Shown one piece after another: positions 8,658 to 16,852 of a DNA stretch of 64,000 nucleotides. The position numbers and the translations under genes are program-made. The stretch's first letter is position 1. Each line of letters starts with the position of its first letter. Under the pieces are notes generated by a model. The model did not search any database. It was not told the DNA's origin and was given only the letters and a program-made list of their open reading frames with translations. Source of the DNA: Gammaproteobacteria bacterium (GTDB taxonomy: Bacteria; Pseudomonadota; Gammaproteobacteria; GCA-001735895); NCBI GenBank assembly GCA_022340305.1, contig JAJDOF010000102.1:21423-85422 (forward strand). The letters run 5' to 3'.

Positions 8658-9401
8658 ATGATGAAAAGTGCCACTATCGACCAGGGCGAGGTTGCCTTTT
8701 ACAGTCAACTTGCCGACCAGTGGTGGGATGAACAGGGCAAGTTCTGGCCACTGCATCGCCTCAATCGACTGCGCAGCGAATACCTGAGAACTGCCATCTG
8801 TGATCATTTTGGCAGAACGGCCGGGGTGACCCGCCCCCTTGAGGGGCTCAGTATTCTGGATATTGGTTGCGGTGGGGGCATCCTCGCGGAATCCATGGCT
8901 GCACTCGGCGCCAGGGTACATGGCATCGATATCGTCGAGCGCAATATCAGGATCGCCAGACAGCATGCACTGCAATCGGAACTGGAGATCCAGTATGAGT
9001 ACGTCGACGTCGAAGAGGTGATCGAGCGCCCCCACCGCTACGACGTGGTGCTCAACATGGAGGTAGTCGAGCACGTTGCCGACCTGCCCCTGTTCGTGTC
9101 CCTGTGCACTCAGCTGGTCGCGCGCGACGGCATCCTGTTCGTCGCGACCATCAACAGAAACCTGTTGTCCTGGCTTTTTGCCATCGTCGGTGCCGAGTAC
9201 GTCCTGCGCTGGTTGCCGATGGGAACCCACAGCTGGCCCAGGTTCGTCAAACCGCGAGAACTCGAAGCCCTGCTTGCAGGCAACGACATGACCGTCAATG
9301 CGTTAACGGGCGTGCGCGTCAATCCCTTCAACCGCCAGTTCAGCCTGTCGTCGCGCCATTCGGTCAACTACATGTTGTCTGCTATCCATCGCCATACCTG
9401 A
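8658..9401 (+). CDS. ubiG: UbiG-type ubiquinone O-methyltransferase
   Basis: 247 aa. The N-terminal motif FYSQLADQWWDEQGKFWPLH is diagnostic of UbiG, followed by the SAM-binding LDIGCGGGILAE, the acidic GIDIVERNI and the LNMEVVEHV motif. UbiG carries out both O-methylations of ubiquinone synthesis at the inner membrane. Placement directly behind folE (no spacer) makes it the fourth gene of the pterin operon; this linkage is unusual, and I would expect ubiG elsewhere. The sequence gives no sign of a changed substrate. Confidence 0.9.
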   Translation: MMKSATIDQGEVAFYSQLADQWWDEQGKFWPLHRLNRLRSEYLRTAICDHFGRTAGVTRPLEGLSILDIGCGGGILAESMAALGARVHGIDIVERNIRIARQHALQSELEIQYEYVDVEEVIERPHRYDVVLNMEVVEHVADLPLFVSLCTQLVARDGILFVATINRNLLSWLFAIVGAEYVLRWLPMGTHSWPRFVKPRELEALLAGNDMTVNALTGVRVNPFNRQFSLSSRHSVNYMLSAIHRHT

Positions 9402-9473
9402 AGTCCGCCATTAGCGATTCTCTCCAGTCGCGTCTCGTGCGACAATCGGCGACTTCGACCCGATCATGCGCCA

Positions 9474-10949
9474 ATGCCCAACCCCATCCCCGCAGCCAGC
9501 CGTCCGCGCCTAGACCCAGCCGATGACCTGACGCAAGCAGCTGCTATCGATTTGAATGCAGCGCTGTCGGATTTGCACAGTCAACGCACCACGGCGCCAA
9601 TCATTCGCCCCTCCAGGGCGGAGGATGTGGCGTTGCTCATCGACCACAGCTTTCCGCAGGGTGGCGACAGCCTCGAGCAACTGGTGGAGCAGATCAGTCG
9701 CGCAACCAAACGCTACCCGCGTCGCAATACCCACCCCGGTTTCTTCGGCTGGATCGCGCCGTCCGGTCTGCCCAGCGATCCGCTGGCGCATGCGATGGTA
9801 AGCCTGCTCAATGAAAACGTGGGCGGTTACTGGGCATCGCCAGTCGGCACCACCATCGAGAAAACGGTGATTCGCTGGCTCGCTGACCTGGTGGACTTTC
9901 CGCAGCAATCGCAGGGCGTATTCATGAGCGGCGGTTCCATGGCCAATATGTGCGGTATCGCGAGCGCCTGTGCAAAACGGTTTGGCCCTGGTTTCCGCAG
10001 CCAGGGACTGGCCGCCTTCAGCCTGGAATCCCGACCCGTTATCCTGTGTTCGCGGGCGGCACACTTCTCGATCCGGCGCGCCGCGGTCATGCTCGGTATC
10101 GGCACCGACAACATCGTCACCATCGATACCGACGATCAGTTCAGAATGCGGGTCGACGCGCTCGCGAGCGCGCTCGCCGAGCATGACAACATCATCTGCG
10201 TGGTCGCCAGCGCCGGCACTACCAATACCGGCGCCATCGACCCCCTGCCGCAGATCGCCGATCTGTGCAGCACGCAGGACGTCTGGCTGCACGTCGACGC
10301 CGCCTACGGCGCCGGCGGCCTGATGTCGGCGCAATTGAGACCACGCTTTAGCGGTATCGAGCGCGCCGATTCGGTGGTCATGGACATGCACAAGTGGTTT
10401 TTCCAATCGCTGTCGGGTAGCCTGCTGCTGTATCGCGATCCGGGCTGGGCACGCCAGCTGTTTTCGGAGAGTTCGGATTACCTGCGCATGAACGAGGATG
10501 AGTCGCCGGAGCAGTTCGCCTTCTTCAGTATTTCGCCCGAACTGTCACGGCGCTTTCGCGCCCTGCCTTTCTACATATCGATGCGCCATTATGGCCTCGA
10601 GCGACTGGGAAGAAACGTCCTGCACAACGTTCAATGCGCTGAATACCTGGCAAATCGCGTGCGCAACGAACAGGATCTCGAACTGATCAGCGCACCACAG
10701 CTGTCGATTCTGTGTTTTCGTTTTCGTCCCGACGGGCTCGATGACGACTCGGTCGATCGCCTCAATACGACGATACGCGACCGCATACAACTCGAAGGCG
10801 ACTACCTGATTTCACCGACCCGGGTCAACGATCGACCGGTACTGCGCGTCTGTATCATCAACCACGCGACGCGCGCCGAACACGTGGAAGGCTTGCTCGC
10901 CAGCATACTGCGCATCGGCCACGACCTGGTCGCTGCGGGCGATGAGTAA
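9474..10949 (+). CDS. PLP-dependent group II (aromatic-type) amino acid decarboxylase
   Basis: 491 aa. The pyridoxal-phosphate Lys is K307 in DMHKWFF. Also present are SGGSMANM (phosphate binding), a stacking His in CSRAAHFSIRRA and the Asp of HVDAAYGAGG. This is the fold of aromatic-L-amino-acid, tyrosine and glutamate decarboxylases. The THPGFFGWIAPSGLP region resembles the aromatic-amino-acid branch. The substrate is not certain. It lies 72 nt after ubiG and just upstream of a small-molecule transporter gene. Confidence 0.85.
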   Translation: MPNPIPAASRPRLDPADDLTQAAAIDLNAALSDLHSQRTTAPIIRPSRAEDVALLIDHSFPQGGDSLEQLVEQISRATKRYPRRNTHPGFFGWIAPSGLPSDPLAHAMVSLLNENVGGYWASPVGTTIEKTVIRWLADLVDFPQQSQGVFMSGGSMANMCGIASACAKRFGPGFRSQGLAAFSLESRPVILCSRAAHFSIRRAAVMLGIGTDNIVTIDTDDQFRMRVDALASALAEHDNIICVVASAGTTNTGAIDPLPQIADLCSTQDVWLHVDAAYGAGGLMSAQLRPRFSGIERADSVVMDMHKWFFQSLSGSLLLYRDPGWARQLFSESSDYLRMNEDESPEQFAFFSISPELSRRFRALPFYISMRHYGLERLGRNVLHNVQCAEYLANRVRNEQDLELISAPQLSILCFRFRPDGLDDDSVDRLNTTIRDRIQLEGDYLISPTRVNDRPVLRVCIINHATRAEHVEGLLASILRIGHDLVAAGDE

Positions 10950-11003
10950 CCCCGGGACAACGACTGCCAGTGCGCAGCCACCGTTGACCAGCCGCAGTGA
11001 CGC

Positions 11004-11984
11004 ATGAAAAGTCTGTTTCAACGGCCTGTTGGTGATCGCCCGGTAACCGCACTGATACTGTTACTCACCGGTGTGTTTGCGATCGCCTTCCAGGACTCGC
11101 TGGTCAAGTTAATGTCGGCCCACACCTCGTTCTGGCAATTCCAGTTGCTGCGCTCGATCGGTAACCTCGGCTTCGTCATCGTACTGGCGCTGCTCAGCGG
11201 TGGTATCGGCCTGTTGATTCCAGGCAACTGGCGCCCGGTTTACCTGCGCGCCGGCATACTCATGGTTTGCATGTTCTGTTTCTTTTCCGGGGCACCCTTC
11301 CTCAGCGTAGCGCAGATGGCCGCAGGGCTTTACACCTACCCGTTATTTATTTCGCTGCTGGCAATCCCGATTCTGGGCGAGCGCGTCGGCCGCTGGCGCA
11401 TTTTCGCGCTGCTGATCGGCGGCGCCGGCGCCGCCTTCGTGCTGAATCCCTGGGATGCCAATTTTTCGCTGCTGCAGGTACTACCGATTCTGGCGGGCTT
11501 ATTCTATGCGGCCAACATCCTCACCATCCGCAAGGCCTGTCGCAACGAGAGTCCGTTGGCGCTGGCCTTTGCTGCCGCCATCACCTTCATCATTGCGGCA
11601 ACGATCGGCATCAGCCTGCTAAGCCTGTTCCCGATGTCGAGTGAGCTGCGCACCAGCATTCCCTTTGTGGCGATCGGCTGGCCCGAACTGACCCTGCTGG
11701 TCGCCGCATTTGCGTTATTCGCCTCGGTGCTCAACCTGACTGCCAATATCTGCATCAGCCGTGCCTACCAGACTGCCGATGCGAGTTGGCTGGCGCCGAT
11801 GGATTTCACCTATCTGATTTTTGCGGCGTTCTGGAGCCAGATTATTTTTGCTCAGTGGCCAACTCCCACCGCCATCGTCGGCATGACCCTGATCGGTATT
11901 GCCGGCATCATCACCGCCTGGCGCGAGCGCGTTGCCGCAAACCTCACACGCCGCCTGGTGGAGGCAAGCCCGGTATCCGACTAG
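11004..11984 (+). CDS. EamA/DMT-family transporter
   Basis: 326 aa with ten predicted membrane helices arranged as two five-helix EamA repeats; GERVGRWRIFALLIGGAGAAFVL is the typical end of the first repeat. Such proteins export amino acids, amines or metabolites at the inner membrane. Its position behind the PLP decarboxylase suggests export of the amine product or exchange with the amino acid; this is inference from context only. The downstream cytochrome gene is convergent. Confidence 0.83.
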   Translation: MKSLFQRPVGDRPVTALILLLTGVFAIAFQDSLVKLMSAHTSFWQFQLLRSIGNLGFVIVLALLSGGIGLLIPGNWRPVYLRAGILMVCMFCFFSGAPFLSVAQMAAGLYTYPLFISLLAIPILGERVGRWRIFALLIGGAGAAFVLNPWDANFSLLQVLPILAGLFYAANILTIRKACRNESPLALAFAAAITFIIAATIGISLLSLFPMSSELRTSIPFVAIGWPELTLLVAAFALFASVLNLTANICISRAYQTADASWLAPMDFTYLIFAAFWSQIIFAQWPTPTAIVGMTLIGIAGIITAWRERVAANLTRRLVEASPVSD

Positions 11985-11995
11985 CGGCTATCGAA

Positions 11996-12484
11996 CTATT
12001 CGTGGTCGGTCAGGGAACGCAGGTAGAGCACCAGTTGCCAGATCTCTTCATCGGTCAGGTAGGAGAATGGCGGCATCGCCGTTCCCGGTGAGCCATTCTT
12101 GATAATCCAGTGCAACTGTCCGTCAGGAATGCCATCGACCGTGGCGGCGCAGGCAAAGTTACGCGGTGGTGGGTCGAACTGGTCTGCTAACTGGCCGCGG
12201 CCATCACCCTGCCTGCCGTGACAGACCGCGCAACTCGGGTTCGCCAGGTCCTCGAATAGCTCCTTACCGGCGCGTCGATTTCGCCGGTTGGACTGCAGAG
12301 GATTGATGCGACTATAAAGCTCATGCGGTGCCTTACCGGTGAAGCGGGGTTGTGGACACTCACTGTTAGGGGGGACGCGGTGGGCGGCTATGGCATTGGC
12401 CAAAAAAGCGCCGCACAACAGGAAGGTCAACAAAATCAATTGTGACAGTAGTCCGCGGCTTTGCCGACTGGTCGAATGCCTCAT
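11996..12484 (-). CDS. class I cytochrome c, exported
   Basis: 162 aa. A signal peptide spans residues 1-34. The haem motif CAVCH is at Cys85-Cys88-His89 and the distal Met ligand is in GTAMPPF (Met137). The last helix, IWQLVLYLRSL, is the standard C-terminal helix of class I c-type cytochromes. It is a soluble periplasmic electron carrier whose partner is not encoded nearby. It is divergent from the hydrolase gene across 183 nt that should hold both promoters. Confidence 0.85.
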   Translation of the reverse strand: MRHSTSRQSRGLLSQLILLTFLLCGAFLANAIAAHRVPPNSECPQPRFTGKAPHELYSRINPLQSNRRNRRAGKELFEDLANPSCAVCHGRQGDGRGQLADQFDPPPRNFACAATVDGIPDGQLHWIIKNGSPGTAMPPFSYLTDEEIWQLVLYLRSLTDHE

Positions 12485-12667
12485 TTTTCAGGGTCTTTTA
12501 TAGCAAAGCATCAGCCTAGCGCAATCCCGCCAGGGCAACTTGATTTGCATCAGCTGTTCCCGTTCACATCGGGTAACCTAGTTCACCTTATGCCAGGGAA
12601 ACGATCCAGTATCCCCTGCGCTGCGTAATACTAAAGCAATGCTTCAATATGATTCATATCCGCTTCG

Positions 12668-13588
12668 ATGAAACGCGACCCGTTTCTGACGCTAAGCCTG
12701 CTGCTGATCTTTGCCCTGGCGGCGACCGGTTGCCACGTGCATTTGGGGGCACAGCCGGCGTTGGTGGCGATAGCTGAATCCACTAACCGTTACCCAATCG
12801 CAGACGAAATCCGCAATCTCGTCTACAGCGAGCCCGACTGGCCCCAATCCCTGCGCGCCGATCTGTATCTGCCGCAAAAACGCGGCCCGTTGCCGGTTGT
12901 GTTAATGATACATGGCGGTGGCTGGGCGAATCGCAGCCGTGACGACATGACCTCCATCAGCCTGGATCTGGCACATCGCGGCTATGCAGTAATGAATCTG
13001 GACTATCGCTTCGCGCCGCAATATACCTTTCCAGCGCAACTTGAAGATCTGCAGCAGGCGCGCAGCTGGTTGACCACAAACGCTGCGCTTTATCAATTTG
13101 ACCTTAATCGGGTGAACGCCTGGGGTTACTCCTCCGGTGCGCATCTCGCGGCGCTGCTGGGAGGTCTGGAGCAGCAGGGATCATCTGCGGATCCAGCGCA
13201 ACAGCTGACACGCTTGCGCGCCGTGGTCGCCGGCGGTATCCCGGCGGATTTGCGCAAATACAGCAATAGCCCCGTTGTCGAGCGCTTCATGGGTGGAACC
13301 CGGGACGACATGCCCGAACGCTATGCCGAGGCATCGCCGCAATATCACGTTTCCGCGGACGACCCGGCAGTGTTTTTATATCACGGTAAACTCGATTTCC
13401 TGGTCAAACAGGATCAGCCCAGGGACTACTACGACGCATTGATCGCAGCGGGCGTTGACGCAGAACTGTTTCTGCAAGGCTTTCGTGGCCACATGACCAT
13501 GTTCCTGTTCGGTGGCGCGGCCGAGGCCCGGGCGATGGATTTCCTGGATCGCAAAAATGCCGAAAACCTCACGATTGCAGGCGATTGA
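12668..13588 (+). CDS. exported alpha/beta hydrolase (BD-FAE / hormone-sensitive-lipase-like)
   Basis: 306 aa. The signal peptide ends in a possible lipobox, LAATGC, so it may be lipid-anchored. The oxyanion loop HGGG is at 82-85, the nucleophile Ser155 is in GYSSG, the acid Asp is in YHGKLDF and the His is in GFRGHMTMF near the end. This is the arrangement of HSL-type carboxylesterases acting on small esters. The substrate is unknown. It is a single gene between the cytochrome and the DUF1538 module. Confidence 0.85.
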   Translation: MKRDPFLTLSLLLIFALAATGCHVHLGAQPALVAIAESTNRYPIADEIRNLVYSEPDWPQSLRADLYLPQKRGPLPVVLMIHGGGWANRSRDDMTSISLDLAHRGYAVMNLDYRFAPQYTFPAQLEDLQQARSWLTTNAALYQFDLNRVNAWGYSSGAHLAALLGGLEQQGSSADPAQQLTRLRAVVAGGIPADLRKYSNSPVVERFMGGTRDDMPERYAEASPQYHVSADDPAVFLYHGKLDFLVKQDQPRDYYDALIAAGVDAELFLQGFRGHMTMFLFGGAAEARAMDFLDRKNAENLTIAGD

Positions 13589-13691
13589 CGCTTTACCGAT
13601 CCGCCTGCGACGATCTTCTGTTCACCCCCGCATCTGGTCACCGCCAGCAAAGACAATATTGATTTTGGTCATGGGCCTGCGAAGTTCAGGC

Positions 13692-13700
13692 TGATATAGT
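13692..13700 (+). promoter_or_regulatory. candidate extended -10 promoter for the DUF1538 module
   Basis: TGATATAGT has the extended -10 form TGnTATAGT and lies 31 bases before the ATG of the first DUF1538 gene. No good -35 element is visible at the expected distance, which is acceptable for extended -10 promoters. Confidence 0.35.
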
Positions 13701-13731
13701 TCGAAGAAGAATAATTCGTTTTCGGATCCAG

Positions 13732-14463
13732 ATGAAATCATTCAAGGCGGTTGGGGGCGCGCTGTTCGATAGCCTGCGCGATCTGCTGCCCATTATTCTC
13801 GTAATCGGCTTTTTCCAGTTTGCGGTGCTGCAGCAACCGATTCCGAATTTTGGCGAAATTGCCGTCGGAATCCTGTTCGTTGTCATCGGACTGACATTGT
13901 TTGTGCAGGGACTGAACATGGGATTGTTCCCGATCGGCGAATCCATGGCCTACGCTTTCGCCAGTAAAGGCAATATCTTCTGGTTGCTGTGTTTCGCCTT
14001 TGCGCTGGGCTTCGGTACCACCATCGCCGAGCCGGCGTTGATCGCCGTCGCCGATGAAGCCGCCAATGTCGCCGCCAACGGCGGCATGATCGCCAGTGAT
14101 GAGCGCGCACTCGAATCCTATGCGCAAGGACTGCGTTATACGGTTGCGATCTCGGTCGGGATCGCCATCGTGATCGGCGTGTTTCGTATCGTCATGGGCT
14201 GGCCGATTCAATACCTGATCGTGATCGGTTACCTTGGAGTCGTCATCATGACGATTTTCGCTCCAAAGGAAATCATCGGCATCGCCTACGATTCAGGCGG
14301 TGTCACCACCTCGACCATAACTGTCCCACTGGTCACGGCGCTCGGGGTCGGGCTGGCCAGTTCAATCGAGGGACGCAACCCGATGACTGACGGCTTCGGC
14401 CTGATCGCCTTCGCTTCGCTGACACCGATGATATTCGTCATGGGCTACGGCATGCTGGTGTGA
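13732..14463 (+). CDS. DUF1538 family membrane protein (first copy)
   Basis: 243 aa, five to seven membrane segments. The characteristic blocks are [12 protein letters not shown] near the start, a [11 protein letters not shown] loop in the middle and [20 protein letters not shown] near the end, followed by [15 protein letters not shown]. The conserved, charged and Gly/Thr-rich loops inside a very hydrophobic protein suggest a transporter. It is homologous to the next gene: both share the TIAEPxL and [10 protein letters not shown] motifs. Function is uncharacterised as far as I know. It begins a four-gene set with the second DUF1538, a PII-like and a CBS protein. Confidence 0.85.
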   Translation: MKSFKAVGGALFDSLRDLLPIILVIGFFQFAVLQQPIPNFGEIAVGILFVVIGLTLFVQGLNMGLFPIGESMAYAFASKGNIFWLLCFAFALGFGTTIAEPALIAVADEAANVAANGGMIASDERALESYAQGLRYTVAISVGIAIVIGVFRIVMGWPIQYLIVIGYLGVVIMTIFAPKEIIGIAYDSGGVTTSTITVPLVTALGVGLASSIEGRNPMTDGFGLIAFASLTPMIFVMGYGMLV

Positions 14464-14470
14464 CCCCGAC

Positions 14471-15250
14471 ATGAATCACATTCTAATCGATCTCTGTTAC
14501 GCGATCCTCGACACTGTCTGGGACGTGTTGCCGATCGCACTGATCATCTTCGGCTTCCAGTTTATCATTCTGCGCAAGCCCATCCCCAACCTGAAAAAAA
14601 TTGTTACCGGCTTCCTGCTGGTACTGCTGGGGCTAGGGTTTTTCCTCGAAGGCCTGCAGGCAGCGCTGTTTCCGCTCGGCAAGCTGATGGCCTACCAGCT
14701 GACCAACCCCGAATTCATCGCGGGCGAACATGCCGGCAGAATATTGCAATGGTGGGACTACCACTGGGTTTACCTGTTCGCTTTCGCCATCGGTTTTTCC
14801 ACCACCATAGCCGAACCGTCACTGCTCGCCGTGGCGATCAAGGCCAACCAGGTGTCGGCTGGTGCCATCCATACCTGGGGGCTGCGCATCGCTGTCGCGA
14901 TCGGGGTTGCCATCGGTATTGCGCTTGGCGTTTACCGTATCATTAGCGGCACTCCGCTCTACTGGTACATCATCAGCGGCTATGTATTTGTGCTGATACA
15001 AACCATGTTCGCGCCGCGCATGATTATTGCGCTCGCCTATGATTCGGGCGGCGTTACCACGTCCACAGTAACCGTACCGCTGGTGGCCGCGCTCGGACTC
15101 GGTCTCGCCGGCACAGTCCCGGGACGGAACCCATTACTCGACGGCTTTGGCCTGATCGCTTTCGCCAGTCTTTTCCCCATCATGTCTGTGCTCGCCTATG
15201 CCCAGCTTTCTGCCTGGAGCAACCGACGCAGTCAAAAATCATCAACCTAG
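14471..15250 (+). CDS. DUF1538 family membrane protein (second copy)
   Basis: 259 aa, a diverged paralogue of the preceding protein. It repeats the LPIALIIFGFQF start, the GFSTTIAEPSL loop and the [20 protein letters not shown] segment, ending with [15 protein letters not shown]. It starts 7 nt after the first copy stops, so the two probably form a heteromeric membrane unit. The gene is followed by soluble PII-like and CBS proteins, a common way to control a transporter from the cytoplasm. Confidence 0.85.
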   Translation: MNHILIDLCYAILDTVWDVLPIALIIFGFQFIILRKPIPNLKKIVTGFLLVLLGLGFFLEGLQAALFPLGKLMAYQLTNPEFIAGEHAGRILQWWDYHWVYLFAFAIGFSTTIAEPSLLAVAIKANQVSAGAIHTWGLRIAVAIGVAIGIALGVYRIISGTPLYWYIISGYVFVLIQTMFAPRMIIALAYDSGGVTTSTVTVPLVAALGLGLAGTVPGRNPLLDGFGLIAFASLFPIMSVLAYAQLSAWSNRRSQKSST

Positions 15251-15262
15251 TGAGAATACATC

Positions 15263-15613
15263 ATGCACTTTAAACTGATCATTGCACTGACCGAGGATTC
15301 GATCACTGATAAAATCGTCAAAGCCGCTCGCCTCAAGGGGGCGACGGGATCGACCGTGATCTCGACCGCGCGTGGCGAGGGTTTGAAAGCGGCCAAGACT
15401 TTCCTCGGCCTGAATCTGGAAACACAGCGCGACGTATGTTTGTTGCTGGTCGAAGAGCACCTCTCCCGCGACATACTCGAGACCATCGAGGCCACCGGGG
15501 AGTTTGAAGCCAATCCTGGTTCCGGCATCGCTTTCAGCATCGATGTCGAGGATGCGGTAGGTATTTCGCATCAAGTCAGCCAGTTATCCGAGCGAGTCGA
15601 GGAAGAAATATGA
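15263..15613 (+). CDS. PII-like signalling protein
   Basis: 116 aa, GlnB-like length. It starts with FKLIIALTEDS, then KGATGSTVISTARGEGL at the T-loop position, and ends with GSGIAFSIDVEDAVGI, the counterpart of the PII segment around DVEDAVRI. The T-loop Tyr of GlnB (uridylylation site) is not evident, so this is a non-canonical PII-like protein that probably binds a nucleotide or similar effector. Its start follows the second DUF1538 gene by 12 nt, and its end overlaps the CBS gene start by 4 nt (ATGA). Likely role: a trimeric sensor gating the DUF1538 pair. Confidence 0.82.
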   Translation: MHFKLIIALTEDSITDKIVKAARLKGATGSTVISTARGEGLKAAKTFLGLNLETQRDVCLLLVEEHLSRDILETIEATGEFEANPGSGIAFSIDVEDAVGISHQVSQLSERVEEEI

Positions 15614-16017
15614 ACGAGAGAACCATTATCCGTGTCGAGGACGTCATGCAACGGGACTTCGATCTGGTTGACGGTATGGACACCGTGGCCGAAGTGCTGA
15701 GGAAAGCAAAACACCCTGAATCCAAGTGTTTCATCGTCGATACCCGTCATGAAAACGACGAATACGGCCTCGTGCTGCTGTCGGACATCGCCAAGCAGGT
15801 ACTGGCCAAGAACAAGTCACCCGAACGTGTCAATATCTATGAAATCATGTCCAAGCCAGTGGTCAGCGTCGATTCGAAAATGGATATTCGCTACTGCGCT
15901 CGCCTCTTCGAAAGCTTCGGTCTCGGGCGTGCGCCAGTGGTCGACGGCGGCAAGGTGATAGGTATCGTCGGTTATACCGATATTGTTCTGCACGGCATTC
16001 GCGACCAACTGCTGTGA
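15610..16017 (+). CDS. tandem CBS-domain protein
   Basis: 135 aa, consisting of two CBS motifs and little else: VEDVMQRDFDLVDGMDTV begins the first, and IMSKPVVSVDSKMDI with GRAPVVDGGKVIGIVGYTDIV forms the second. CBS pairs bind adenosine nucleotides and change conformation with energy state. The ATGA overlap with the PII-like gene points to a fixed ratio of the two sensors. With the two membrane proteins this closes a four-gene module. Confidence 0.87.
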   Translation: MNERTIIRVEDVMQRDFDLVDGMDTVAEVLRKAKHPESKCFIVDTRHENDEYGLVLLSDIAKQVLAKNKSPERVNIYEIMSKPVVSVDSKMDIRYCARLFESFGLGRAPVVDGGKVIGIVGYTDIVLHGIRDQLL

Positions 16018-16180
16018 TCGCCTGATTTGGTTGCAGCAACAGGTGATCGAGCGACTCGCGCCAGGCGGCGAAAGCGAAAACACCGCGGCGAATTACCCGC
16101 GCAATCTCCAGGTGGTTGCGGTGGTCCTTGCCTCAGCTAGAGGCGGACAGCGCATAACGCCCGGTTGAGTACACTCTGCG

Positions 16181-16642
16181 TTATACAGACGCTTTAGCGC
16201 AGCAACGCTTGAACTTGAGACCGCTGCCACAGGGACAATCCTGGTTGCGCGCGGGTTTCCACGGTGCGGTGCGCGGCGCTAACTGCTCACCGTTAGTGTA
16301 CTGCCAGCGCCCCTGATGCCTAACGAACACACTGCGCTCGCGCAACGCCCTGACTTCGCCCGCCGACAGCAGGCTTGCTTCGAATTCGACCTGCGCCTTC
16401 TCGCCTTGTTCCTCGCTGGCAATGATTTCGAGACCGAGCCAGCGAATCTCGCTATCGAGGCGCAGTTGCGGCGGACGGAAATCGGGGTGCCAGGTTTCCA
16501 GCAAATAGTCGCGCTCTGCGAGCGCGAAAGCACTGAATCGCGAGCGCATCAGCTGCGTTGCATTTTCAGGCAGCGCGCGATGTGATATAAATCGTCCGCA
16601 GCAGCGGTCAAAGGTCTGGCCGGAACAACAGGGACAGTTCAT
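16181..16642 (-). CDS. YchJ-like SEC-C motif protein (UPF0225)
   Basis: 153 aa from the ATG at 16642. It has an N-terminal CPCCSGQTFDRCCG cluster and a C-terminal SEC-C motif CPCGSGLKFKRCC, both zinc-binding, with an NTF2-like middle (MRSRFSAFALAERDYLLETWHP). This matches the YchJ family, whose function is unknown. A longer frame to 16735 exists, but its extra residues are encoded by the palindromic element described separately, so the Cys-rich start is preferred. A GGAGG lies 11 nt before this ATG, inside the left arm of that element. Confidence 0.85.
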   Translation of the reverse strand: MNCPCCSGQTFDRCCGRFISHRALPENATQLMRSRFSAFALAERDYLLETWHPDFRPPQLRLDSEIRWLGLEIIASEEQGEKAQVEFEASLLSAGEVRALRERSVFVRHQGRWQYTNGEQLAPRTAPWKPARNQDCPCGSGLKFKRCCAKASV

Positions 16643-16643
16643 C

Positions 16644-16822
16644 AACCTAAAATCCTCCGTTGGATCGTAGCGAGGGCGACTAAAGTGCTGAATATCAGGT
16701 ATTTCTTGCGTTATTTTAAACGATCGCGTAGCCACTCTACGAGTGAGCTTAAAATAATGAAAAAATGCATGATATTCAGTGCATTAGACGACCGCAGTAG
16801 ATCCAGCGGAGGATTTTGGGTT
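16644..16822. repeat. 179-bp imperfect palindrome (MITE-like element) between ychJ and recQ
   Basis: The outer arms 16644-16666 and 16800-16822 are inverted copies, identical at 21 of 23 positions. Inside, CTGAATATCA (16688) pairs perfectly with 16770-16779, TTATTTTAA (16711) with 16749-16757, and the centre CGTAG (16727) with CTACG (16737). The three centres of symmetry coincide at about 16733. The whole block can fold into one long hairpin as RNA or DNA. It lies in the ychJ-recQ divergent region and supplies the ychJ Shine-Dalgarno. The form is that of a small non-autonomous palindromic repeat; I found no second copy in this window. Confidence 0.75.
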
Positions 16823-16852
16823 AACTACCGATAAAAGGACGGCTATATCACC

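Noticed and set aside
8241..9230. Long minus-strand ORF of 329 codons over folE/ubiG
   Set aside because: It is antisense to two genes with full motif support and shows no family features. It arises from codon bias in the opposite frame.
9510..10406. Minus-strand ORF of 298 codons over the decarboxylase
   Set aside because: Shadow of the decarboxylase gene; low-complexity composition and no start context.
16643..16735. N-terminal extension of the ychJ reading frame
   Set aside because: The additional 31 codons are encoded by the palindromic element and have no similarity to the family start.
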